NCBI GenBank assembly: GCA_003167155.1
Contig: PMTY01000162.1
Location: 1,090 to 34,670 of the forward strand
Length of the DNA: 33,581 nucleotides
Direction of reading: 5' to 3'
Origin: Candidatus Cybelea tumulisoli
GTDB taxonomy: Bacteria; Vulcanimicrobiota; Vulcanimicrobiia; Vulcanimicrobiales; Vulcanimicrobiaceae
Shown here: positions 23,256-31,277 of the stretch, piece by piece
How the letters are laid out: each line of letters begins with the position of its first letter
How positions within the stretch are numbered: the first letter of the stretch is position 1
Made by a program: the position numbers and the translations under genes
Notes under the pieces: generated by a model
Told to the model about the DNA's origin: nothing
Database searches by the model: none
The model's input: the letters and a program-made list of their open reading frames with translations, nothing else

Positions 23256-25205
23256 CTATAATGGTGGCGGAATGCATCTACCTGCCTTGACGCGGCATGT
23301 GGCGATGCCGTGAGGATCGTAGCCCGCAACAAACGGCGATCCCTTCACCGGCTTTAACGCGCCGCTTGTCGCGTTTACAGTATAGGCAGAAACATTATTG
23401 GTACCGGCGTTGACCACATAAGCGAACGTGCCCGTATTATCGATTGCCACGCTAGAGGCCCCGATAACGGCGGCAAATGGCGATCCTTTCACGTTCTCCA
23501 ACACGCCGCCGGCGCCGATCGTGTAAGCGGAAACGGTGCTAGTGTAGCTGGGGTACGTGCCTTCGTTGACCGCATAGGCGAACTTGCCGGTAGGATCGAC
23601 TGCCACCGCGTCGGGAAAGCTCCCCGTGCTAAACGGCGATCCTTTCACGTTCTTCAACTCACCGCTGGCCGCGTTAATCGTGTAGGCGAAAACATTGTTG
23701 GAGTTGTAGTCGGTCACATAGGCAAACTTGCCCGTAGGATCGACTACGACCGCGTCGGGAAGGCTCCCCGCGCCAAATGGCGATCCCTTCACGTTCTTCA
23801 ACGCTCCACTGGCCGCGTCGATCGCAAAGCCGGAAACGTCGGCGGAGTAAGAGTTTGCCACATAAACGAACTTGCCTAGAGGATCGATTACCACGCTTTC
23901 GGGCTGCGTGCCCGCCACGAACGGGGATCCCGCCAGCGCCGTTAACGCGCCACTTTTTGCATCGATAGAATAACCGTAAATATTGTTAGAACTAAGGTTA
24001 ACCACATAGGCGAACTTACTCGTAACTGCCACGCCGACGGGATCGACGCCGGTCTTAAACGGCGACCCTGCCACCTGCGTCAGTCTGCCGTTGTTCGCGT
24101 CGACGGTATAGCCAGAAACGGTCTCGGTAGCAGCGTTGGCCACGTAGGCGAACTTGCCGGAAGGGTCGATAGCGATCGCGTCGGGATAGGAGCCCGTCCC
24201 AAACGGAGACCCCGGCACCGGCGTCAGTGCGCCGTTGTTCGCGTCGATCGCATAGGCGGAGACATTGTCGTCGAGAGAGTTGAGGACGTAGGCGAACTCA
24301 TGCCCCGATCCGCACTCTCCGCCGCTGTATCCCCAACAGATAATGGCCGATCCGTTGTCGCTATTCACGCCGCTTTGCGACGATACGTTAGTCGCGGATG
24401 GCTCCGCGTAACCCGAGCCCCCACCACCGTCGCCGCCATTCGCGCCGCCACCTCCGCCATAATAGCCTCCGCCGCCGCCGGCGCTCCAGTGGCGAACGTA
24501 ACCGGACTGATCGCGCACGCAGCTGCCCATGCCGCCGCCGCCTTTGCCTAACGAACCGCCGTTTTTCTTGCTTCCTCCGGAGCCTCCCGAGGTTTGCGTA
24601 CCGCCGCCACCGCTGGTGGGATTACCGGAATTGCAACCCGGATCTATGCCGGCGCCACCGTCCGGGATGCCTCCGCCGGCCCCGCCGGCACCGCCGTAGC
24701 CGCCCCCGCTTCCGGAACCGCCTCCGCCGGCCACGACGACGCGTTGCGCCAGACGATTGCCACCCCGGCGGACGTCAGTCGCGCCGCCGCCACTAGCGCC
24801 GTCTTGCGACGTCTTGTTTTTGGCGCCTCTGCCACCGCCGTTGAAACCCCCGCCCTTTGCGACGGACCCTTGACTACCGACGGTAACCATCAGCGTCTCG
24901 CCCGGCGTAACCGGGATGGTTGCGCTAACCGCACCGCCGTTTGCGGCATAGGCGCCCGCCGCCCCATATGCTTGCACGTAGACGCTTGTTGCACACTTCG
25001 GCACAGTGAATTGCTGCGCTTGGCCGGTGTAGCCAAAGACTTCCTCACCTGGGCACCGCGCGTCGGGCACCCCCGCCGAAGAGACGCTCGTGCCGAGAGG
25101 TTGATACGAGGCCGATGTCCAGCTGCCACTGCAGGCGGCAACGAGACATGAAGCCGCGATCCCGCTTAGAAGACGCGGCATTGCTCCTATACGAGCTGAA
25201 ATCAT
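23256..25205 (-). CDS. glycine-rich plus seven-bladed propeller lipoprotein
   Basis: The 649-residue product has a lipoprotein signal with lipobox LVAAC. Residues about 40-300 are a glycine-rich domain with [60 protein letters not shown] and long Gly runs. The C-terminal 340 residues are a seven-bladed YncE/lactonase-like propeller: seven GSPF motifs, each preceded by a VSAY-x-IDA-SGALT strand and followed by IDP-GKFAYV. It ends in CRVKAGRCIPPPL, a Cys pair probably closing the last blade. The start at ATG 25205 has AAGGAG 9 nt upstream; an ATG at 25181 with AGGAG is the alternative. It is third in a leftward operon after the S53 peptidase and another propeller lipoprotein. Its Gly-rich part is paralogous to the truncated gene ending at about 2200. 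Confidence 0.82.
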   Translation of the reverse strand: MISARIGAMPRLLSGIAASCLVAACSGSWTSASYQPLGTSVSSAGVPDARCPGEEVFGYTGQAQQFTVPKCATSVYVQAYGAAGAYAANGGAVSATIPVTPGETLMVTVGSQGSVAKGGGFNGGGRGAKNKTSQDGASGGGATDVRRGGNRLAQRVVVAGGGGSGSGGGYGGAGGAGGGIPDGGAGIDPGCNSGNPTSGGGGTQTSGGSGGSKKNGGSLGKGGGGMGSCVRDQSGYVRHWSAGGGGGYYGGGGGANGGDGGGGSGYAEPSATNVSSQSGVNSDNGSAIICWGYSGGECGSGHEFAYVLNSLDDNVSAYAIDANNGALTPVPGSPFGTGSYPDAIAIDPSGKFAYVANAATETVSGYTVDANNGRLTQVAGSPFKTGVDPVGVAVTSKFAYVVNLSSNNIYGYSIDAKSGALTALAGSPFVAGTQPESVVIDPLGKFVYVANSYSADVSGFAIDAASGALKNVKGSPFGAGSLPDAVVVDPTGKFAYVTDYNSNNVFAYTINAASGELKNVKGSPFSTGSFPDAVAVDPTGKFAYAVNEGTYPSYTSTVSAYTIGAGGVLENVKGSPFAAVIGASSVAIDNTGTFAYVVNAGTNNVSAYTVNATSGALKPVKGSPFVAGYDPHGIATCRVKAGRCIPPPL

Positions 25206-25219
25206 CTTCAAGTGCTCCT

Positions 25220-26421
25220 TCACAACGGCGGTGGAATGCATTTGCCGGCCGAGACGCGGCACACGGATATCGCAAAAGGTACGCTGCCCGTCTTAAACGG
25301 CGACCCCTTCACTTTCCTCAGCGCCCCACTCGCGGCAATGGTATAGGCGGAAACAGTGTTAGAGCGAGCGTTCGTAATATATGCGAACCTGCTCGTAGAA
25401 TCGACCGCCCCACTATAGGGAAGCGAGCCCGGATCCACAAACGGCGAGCCCGGCACCGGCGTCAGCGTGCCTCTCGTCGAGTCGATGGTGTAAGCCGAAA
25501 CATTCCAGGGAAAACCGCCGGCTTCAAAACCGTTGGGCACGAAGGCGAACCTGCCCGAAGGGGCGATTACAACTTCCAGAGGGCTGCTCGAGCCCGGATC
25601 GGCAAACGGTGATCCCGCAAGCGGCGTAAGTGCGCCCTGCCCGCGTTGATGGCGTAGCCGTAGATATTGTCGGAGCCGGGCGTAGCCACGTAGGCGAACC
25701 TACCCGTGGGATTCACGGTTACGCTAAAGGGCTCGCTCCCCGTCCGAAACGGCGACCCTTTTACCGGCGTCAGTGCGCCACTTGTCGCATCGATGGAGTA
25801 GGCGGATACGTCGTTGGAGCCGGAGTTTGAGATATACGCGAACTTGCCGGCAGGATCGACTGCTACGGCGTTGGGCCGCACGCCGGCCTTAAACGGTGAT
25901 CCCTTTACCGTTGTCAGTGCGCCGCTGCTTGCGTCGATCGCATAGGCGGAAACATTGTTCGAGCCGTTGCTGACGACGTAGAGGAAGCTGCCTGCAGGAT
26001 CGGCTGCCACTGCGACGGGACCGGTGCCTGCGCCAAATGGCGACCCCTTCACTTTGTTGAGGACGCCGCTGGTGGCGACGATGGAATAGGCGGAAATGTT
26101 GTTGGCGCGCGAGTTTGGGACATATGCAAATTTGCCCGTCCAATCGACGGCTATTCCATTTGGCGCGGTGCCTGCGCCAAATGGCGAGCCCTTCACTTGC
26201 GTCAGCGCACCGCTGGCCGCATCGATAGAATAGGCGGAAACACTGTTGGAGCCCACGTTAACCACGTAGGCGAACTGAACGGAGCCGCCCGATTGACGCG
26301 TGAAGGATTGGGTAGCTCCGGATGAAACCAGTGGCAACGCTCGCGGACCCGGCGTAGTGTTGGAGCATCCCGCGAACATTCCAGCGAGGAGCACGATCGA
26401 TGCGCGAAGCGTTGCGTTCAC
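25220..26421 (-). pseudogene. seven-bladed propeller lipoprotein, split by a frameshift
   Basis: Two adjacent frames, 25567-26421 and 25220-25540, are one gene. The first has a lipoprotein signal (LLAGMFAGC) and four complete blades, then loses sense after GYAINAG. The correct sequence continues in the next frame as GALTPLAGSPFADPG and runs to CRVSAGKCIPPPL. Restoring one missing base near 25637-25640 gives about 400 residues with exactly seven GSPF blades, as in the neighbour, so the break is a 1-nt deletion or a sequencing error. The start is GTG at 26421, in a GTGA overlap with the S53 peptidase stop. The tail CRV-x-AG-(K/R)-CIPPPL is shared with the downstream gene. It is probably a surface binding or scaffold lipoprotein. 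Confidence 0.8.
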
Positions 26422-27605
26422 AGTGCACCGATGCCGTTGGGCGTGCCCCAGCCGGTTGGGCCGGAGTAGGTTCCGAACTTATCGGTACCGGCGGTGCAGA
26501 GGTAGCTGCCCCGTAAGCGACGGGGGCAGCCGTTGCTGCCGCTACTGATGACGTGCAGATCCTCCTGGCGCTTCTTGTCCGACAACGTCCAGAAGGTTTT
26601 GCCGCCGTCTTGTTTGGTGGCGTTGCCCGCAAGCGCAAAGGCGCCGGCGACAATCGGCGACGCGATGCTCGTCCCGCCGGCGGTGAGCCAGCCGTTGTAA
26701 CTGTAGCTGTCATACTCCGCGGCGGCCCAAGCGACGGCCGCGACGTCGTTGGCCGTCCGCCCGGAGCAGCTGGGATCGTGTTGCCACGACGGTTTGGTGA
26801 CGTCCGGCGCGCAACCGCCGCCCGTGTCGGGCCAAACGACCTCACTATAAATCGACCCGCGTCTCGAAAGCAGAGTGCCCCCCACAGAGACGACGCTACC
26901 GAATCTACTTGGTTCGGCGGCAAAGTAAGCGCTGTCGCCGGCGGAAGCGACGTACGTTACGCCCGGCGCTCCGAAAGCTTCGGGCGCAAAGCAGTTCGCG
27001 GAGCATTCAAAGCTGTTGTTGACGACGTTCGCGCCAAGTTTCACGGCCTCCATTTCAGCCTTAGCAATATCCGTACTGTGAAAAAATCCGTTCGCCTCGA
27101 TCAGGTAGATCGTGCAGTTCGGACAGCTGGCCGAGACCATATCGACGTCGAGATCGATCTCAAAGCCCCAGTTCGCGTTGGGTTTGGGATAATGGCTCTG
27201 CTGCCCGTCTTGATTATACTTGTAGAACTTCGCCTTCGGCAGACCGTAATGGCTGCGGTATACCGCAAGGTCAGAGGCGACGTCGGGGTTGTCGTAAGCA
27301 TCGACGATCGCAACGATCTCTCCTGAGCCTCTGGTCGACGAAGGGAGATTGTGGGCCGTCTCGATATCTCGCGGGCCCCATCCCGGCTCTTTATCTTGAG
27401 GGCCATTGTTTAAGATCAGGGCTTGGCATTGCACCTGGCCTGGTGGGACGTCGGGACAGGCCCGGTGCGCGAGGTTCTGCGCTTGCCAATGCGGGATCGG
27501 GCGCGTTTCCGAGGCCGATTGGCTGATCGTCGCCGGCACTCCGGAGTCGCCGCCGTTGCAGGCCGCAAGCGCAAGCATGGCGACGACGAGTGCGATTAAT
27601 TTCAT
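26418..27605 (-). CDS. S53 (sedolisin-type) serine-carboxyl peptidase, lipoprotein
   Basis: The 395-residue product has a lipoprotein signal with lipobox LAAC (Cys16). Family S53 motifs are in order: the E149/D153 pair in WGFEIDLDVDMV, the oxyanion D224 in YVASAGDSAYF, and the nucleophile S313 in LTAGGTSIASPIVAG. A C-terminal segment with GTYSGPTGWGTPNG resembles the calcium-binding end. Only about 75 residues precede the catalytic domain, so the usual long activation prodomain is missing. By family it would be an acid-active endopeptidase outside the cytoplasm. The start is ATG at 27605 with AGGAT upstream. Its stop overlaps the next propeller gene in GTGA, and it is divergent from regulator 2 across 113 nt. 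Confidence 0.87.
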   Translation of the reverse strand: MKLIALVVAMLALAACNGGDSGVPATISQSASETRPIPHWQAQNLAHRACPDVPPGQVQCQALILNNGPQDKEPGWGPRDIETAHNLPSSTRGSGEIVAIVDAYDNPDVASDLAVYRSHYGLPKAKFYKYNQDGQQSHYPKPNANWGFEIDLDVDMVSASCPNCTIYLIEANGFFHSTDIAKAEMEAVKLGANVVNNSFECSANCFAPEAFGAPGVTYVASAGDSAYFAAEPSRFGSVVSVGGTLLSRRGSIYSEVVWPDTGGGCAPDVTKPSWQHDPSCSGRTANDVAAVAWAAAEYDSYSYNGWLTAGGTSIASPIVAGAFALAGNATKQDGGKTFWTLSDKKRQEDLHVISSGSNGCPRRLRGSYLCTAGTDKFGTYSGPTGWGTPNGIGAL

Positions 27606-27718
27606 TGCACGATCCTGACGCAAAATGGTGATCGCTGGAAGGCACAACCACTCGTACAACTTCGGGCGATCGGCTTCCGCGGGTACCTCCGGGCTCGGCC
27701 CGAACCTGACCGAATAGC

Positions 27719-30229
27719 GTGGAAAGCGAGAGCCGAGCGCAGGGATCGCCTGATTTTGGAACGCTCTTGAGGAGCTACCGGCTCGCCGCGGGACTCTCAC
27801 AGGAGGCCCTCGCCGAGCGCGCCGGGATGAGCTCCCACGGAATTAGCGCGCTGGAGCGCGGCTATCGACGCACCCCGCAGCGCGGAACGCTCGCGCTGTT
27901 GGCCGGCGCGCTGGCGCTTAGCGACGCGCAACGCCGGGAACTGGAGGTGGCAGCGGCGCGATGGGTATTGCTGCGAGAAGGCGCGAAAGCCGCGGTCCTC
28001 GTTGGCCCTTGGCCCGACAAACCCGCATCGAACCTGCCGCTCTCGTTGGCGAGCTTCGTTGGGCGCGAGGCCGAGTTGCGCGAGATCGCGTCGCTCGTAC
28101 GCGAGCATCGGCTCGTCACCCTCACGGGAAGCGGCGGCATCGGCAAGACCCAGACCGCGCTGCAGGTCGCGACCGCGTTGGGAGATGCCGGTGCCGTATC
28201 GTTTGTCGGACTCTCGCCACTGAGCGACCCTTCATTGGTGGCGGCAGCGATCGCGTCGACGCTGCGCGTGCAAGAAGCGCCCAATCGTTCGCCGCTTGAG
28301 ACGCTGCTCGAGTATCTGAAGGATAGGACGCTGTTGCTCGCCCTCGACAACTGCGAGCACGTCATAGGGCAAGCCGCCACGGTTGCTCAAACCCTGCTGG
28401 CCCGCTGCCCGCGCCTTCGGATCCTTGCTACGAGCCGCGAGCCATTGCGCGCAGCCGGCGAGCATACCTACCGGCTGCCATCATTAAGTACGCCGTCCCG
28501 CGAAGCCGCAGCGCGGCTGGCCGCGACCGATGCCGCGATGTATGGAGCGATCGAACTCTTTAGCGATCGCGCGCGCGCCATCGATCACCGATTCGTCCTC
28601 ACCGACGCAAATGCACCGGCTGTGGCCGAGCTCTGCCGGCGCCTGGACGGCATTCCGCTGGCGATCGAACTGGCCGCCGCTCGAATAAACTCGCTATCGG
28701 TTGTAGCGCTTGCGGAGAGGCTCGAAGATCGCTTTCGGATTCTCGCCAGCGGCGAGCGCACGGCCCCGGCCCGGCAACAGACCATGCGGGCGACGATCGA
28801 TTGGAGTTACGACTTGCTTTCCGCGCCGGAGCAGCGGCTCTTCGAGCGTCTCTCGATCTTCGCCGGCAGTTGTACCCTGGATTCCGCTACGGCCGTTTGC
28901 GCGGATGAGGGAAGCGTCGATCTCGATGTGTTTGACATGCTGTCGTCGCTGGTCGACAAATCGATGGTGGCGACCGATTTCGAAAGCGGCGAGCCACGCT
29001 TTCGACTACTGGAGTCGTTCCGGAAGTATGCGGGCGAGAAGCTCGCGGTGCGCGGCGAACAAGAGGCCGTGGCGCGACGTTACGCGCGCGCGTGCCTCGA
29101 CCTGGCCGAACGGCTCGAGTACTCGCCCGAGCCTTCGGACGTCTTCAATGCGCTAGCCCAGCGTGAACTCGACGACTGGCGAGCTGCGCTGCAGTGGGCG
29201 TTAGCTGAGCGCCATGACGTTGCCTTGGGGCAACGACTCGTCGGAGTGCTGCGGTTAACCTGGTCCGGCATTGCTGCCTTGGAGGGTCGGGATTGGATCC
29301 GCTCGGCATTCGACCTGGTTGATGAACGAGTTCCGGTCAAGGTGCTCGCAAAGCTTAGTCACGCGGAGGCAATGATCGCTGTCCGGCTTCACGAATATGC
29401 AGTTGCGCTCGCGAGCAGCGAAAGCGCGACCAAGCACTACCGGGTCGCCGGCGACTCGCGCGGAATCGCCAGTGCGCAGACTGTCGCGGGCCTTGCGCTC
29501 GGAGCTCTTGGGCGCGTCGCAGAGGCCCAGGCGACGCTACAAGAAGCCCTGGCAATCGCGCGCAGATTGGACGATCGCAGGCTCGTCGCTTTCGGGCTGC
29601 GTTGCCTCGGGTCTGCCAGCTGTAGTATGGGTGACATCGCCGCCGCTCGTGACTATCTTGCCGAGGCCCTGCCGATCTATGAGGCGATGGATGCGAAGCT
29701 CGGTATCGTCTCGGTGGCTTCCGATCTCGGTGAGTACGAGTTTCGTGCCGGCAATGTCGAGCTGGCACTTAGGCATGCGACGGATGCACTTGCGGTTGCC
29801 CGAGAGTTCAACCACCCTGCCGTAACCAACCACATTCTCGCAAGTGCATCGGGATATCTCGTCTCACTGGATCGGTATGGCGAAGCCAACGAATACGCAA
29901 GCGAGATCCTAGACCTCGTGCGTGGGGAGCCCTTGACCGTCGTCGCCGCGTGGGCTCTTCAGCGCATCGGGGCGATTGCCGCGTTGCGGCCGCAAATCGC
30001 GCAGCGGACACAATCATATGCGCACGCTGCACGGATCTTGGGCTTCGTCGACGCTCGCATCGCTGCGATGGGATCGGCGCGCGACTACGTCGGACAACAG
30101 GAGTACGATCGAGTCCTTGCCGTGCTGCGCTCGGCCATGGGTGCGGATGCAGTCGAGAACCTCATGTCTGAGGGGGAAGCGATGACCGAAGAGCAGGCGC
30201 TAAGGAATCGCTGGCGCCCTAGTACCTGA
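27719..30229 (+). CDS. XRE-HTH / NB-ARC / TPR regulator 2 (STAND family)
   Basis: This 836-residue paralog of regulator 1 has the same order of parts. The XRE helix-turn-helix covers residues 13-68 (FGTLLRSYRLAAGLSQEALA, GISALERGYRRTPQRGT). NB-ARC follows with SFVGREAELREI, Walker A LTGSGGIGKT near 135-144, Walker B LLALDNCEH near 205-213, LATSREPLRAAGEHTYRLPS, GIPLAIELAAARIN and TIDWSYDLLSAPEQRLFERL. TPR-like repeats follow to the end. The start is GTG at 27719. The first 14 codons recur in degraded form at 30290, upstream of the MBL gene. It is divergent from the S53/propeller operon, the most likely target set. The inducing ligand is unknown. Confidence 0.88.
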   Translation: MESESRAQGSPDFGTLLRSYRLAAGLSQEALAERAGMSSHGISALERGYRRTPQRGTLALLAGALALSDAQRRELEVAAARWVLLREGAKAAVLVGPWPDKPASNLPLSLASFVGREAELREIASLVREHRLVTLTGSGGIGKTQTALQVATALGDAGAVSFVGLSPLSDPSLVAAAIASTLRVQEAPNRSPLETLLEYLKDRTLLLALDNCEHVIGQAATVAQTLLARCPRLRILATSREPLRAAGEHTYRLPSLSTPSREAAARLAATDAAMYGAIELFSDRARAIDHRFVLTDANAPAVAELCRRLDGIPLAIELAAARINSLSVVALAERLEDRFRILASGERTAPARQQTMRATIDWSYDLLSAPEQRLFERLSIFAGSCTLDSATAVCADEGSVDLDVFDMLSSLVDKSMVATDFESGEPRFRLLESFRKYAGEKLAVRGEQEAVARRYARACLDLAERLEYSPEPSDVFNALAQRELDDWRAALQWALAERHDVALGQRLVGVLRLTWSGIAALEGRDWIRSAFDLVDERVPVKVLAKLSHAEAMIAVRLHEYAVALASSESATKHYRVAGDSRGIASAQTVAGLALGALGRVAEAQATLQEALAIARRLDDRRLVAFGLRCLGSASCSMGDIAAARDYLAEALPIYEAMDAKLGIVSVASDLGEYEFRAGNVELALRHATDALAVAREFNHPAVTNHILASASGYLVSLDRYGEANEYASEILDLVRGEPLTVVAAWALQRIGAIAALRPQIAQRTQSYAHAARILGFVDARIAAMGSARDYVGQQEYDRVLAVLRSAMGADAVENLMSEGEAMTEEQALRNRWRPST

Positions 30230-30289
30230 CAGCCCAGCAAGTCTGCCGGAAGGCGCACTACCCGCACAACCCGAACCCCGGCGAGCAAC

Positions 30290-30385
30290 GTGGAAAATGA
30301 GGCTCGAGCGTCGGGCTCGCCGGATTTTGGGAGCGCCCATGAAATCAGCGGAGCGTCTATCGACGGCAACGGTTACACCTCTTGA
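30290..30385 (+). pseudogene. stub of a third XRE regulator, now a short upstream ORF of the MBL gene
   Basis: The frame from GTG at 30290 reads VENEARASGSPDFGS, matching the N-terminus of regulator 2 (MESESRAQGSPDFGT) at 10 or 11 of the first 14 residues, with several synonymous differences. After that the match ends. The frame runs on to TGA at 30383-30385, which overlaps the TTG start of the MBL gene (TTGA). This looks like the remnant of a third copy of the regulator. It may now serve as a 31-codon leader that couples translation to the MBL gene. It is too short to encode an HTH. Confidence 0.6.
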
Positions 30386-31260
30386 GCTCGAGGTTATCGC
30401 TCACCGTGCTCGGCAGCGGCGGCCCGATCGCGGATCCAACGCGAGTCTCGGCCGGGTATTTGCTCTCAATCGACGGGAAGCCGCGGCTTCTCGTCGATGC
30501 CGGCGGTGGAACCTTCGAGCGCATTGGACGAAGCGGTCTCGATATTTCGTCCCTCGAGCAGATTCTGCTGAGTCACTTACACATCGACCATACATCGGAC
30601 TTACCGGCGGTCATCATGCACCTCTATATGCGGGACCGCAAGAGACCGATCGCCATAACCGGACCAACTGGTCGCCCCGGTAACGACGCCGCCCCCGAAA
30701 ACGCTTCACCCCAACCAGGAGTGAGAGAGTTCGTTCGCCTGTTGTTTGGACCTCGCGGTGCTTGGCGTTATATGAACACGTTCGAGGGCTTCGGGATCAC
30801 CGTGCATGAGACGCCGAGTGATGTCTCCGAGCTGGCGATCCACAGCATTCCCGTCGATCGAGTACTCGAAGATCTCGACGTGTCCGTCTACGCGGTTGCC
30901 GTCCCGCATGGAATGATGCCTTCGGTGGCATTTCGCGTTGACTGCGGCGCCGAGTCGGTTGTCTTCTCGGGTGACATCTCCGCATCGACCGCATCGTTCA
31001 TCGCGCTTGCCAAGAACTGTTCGATGCTCGTTCACGATTTTGCCTTACCCGAGCGTGACGTACCGCATGGAAATTTACACGCAAAGCCTTCTGCGATTGG
31101 TTACTCGGCGCAGCAGAGCGGCGCCAAGAGGCTGCTGTTGTCGCATCTTATGCCGCCCATCGAGGGCGAGCTTGCACAATCCCTGGCGATCGTGCGAAGT
31201 GAGTACGATGGTCCGATTGACGTAGCGAGCGATCTCAAAACGTACCAAATCGGCCCGTAG
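30382..31260 (+). CDS. MBL-fold (RNase Z/arylsulfatase-like) metal hydrolase
   Basis: The 292-residue product begins with LSLTVLGSGGPIADPTRVSAG, typical of the RNase Z-like branch of metallo-beta-lactamase-fold enzymes. The metal motif HLHIDHTSDLP lies near residue 65, a second ligand is in VVFSGDISAS near 194, LVHDFAL is near 217, and a final His is in RLLLSHLMPP near 252. There is no signal peptide, so it acts in the cytoplasm. The substrate is not evident: tRNA 3' processing, phosphodiester or sulfate ester hydrolysis are all compatible. The TTG start at 30382 has no strong ribosome site; overlap with the short upstream ORF suggests coupled translation. A truncated copy lies at 22840-23238. 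It converges on the GMC gene with 17 nt between the stops. Confidence 0.83.
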   Translation: MSSRLSLTVLGSGGPIADPTRVSAGYLLSIDGKPRLLVDAGGGTFERIGRSGLDISSLEQILLSHLHIDHTSDLPAVIMHLYMRDRKRPIAITGPTGRPGNDAAPENASPQPGVREFVRLLFGPRGAWRYMNTFEGFGITVHETPSDVSELAIHSIPVDRVLEDLDVSVYAVAVPHGMMPSVAFRVDCGAESVVFSGDISASTASFIALAKNCSMLVHDFALPERDVPHGNLHAKPSAIGYSAQQSGAKRLLLSHLMPPIEGELAQSLAIVRSEYDGPIDVASDLKTYQIGP

Positions 31261-31277
31261 GAACGCGAAACTCGATT

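Noticed and set aside
23300-26270. CRISPR-like or tandem-repeat array suggested by recurring GGCGATCC-type units
   Set aside because: The repeats are about 130-145 nt apart, are coding, and correspond to the GSPF turns of propeller blades; there are no short identical repeats with unique spacers.
30297-30683. Plus-strand frame of 128 codons overlapping the MBL gene start
   Set aside because: It is out of frame with the MBL motifs, its translation is Arg-rich without domains, and the regulator-stub frame from 30290 explains this region better.
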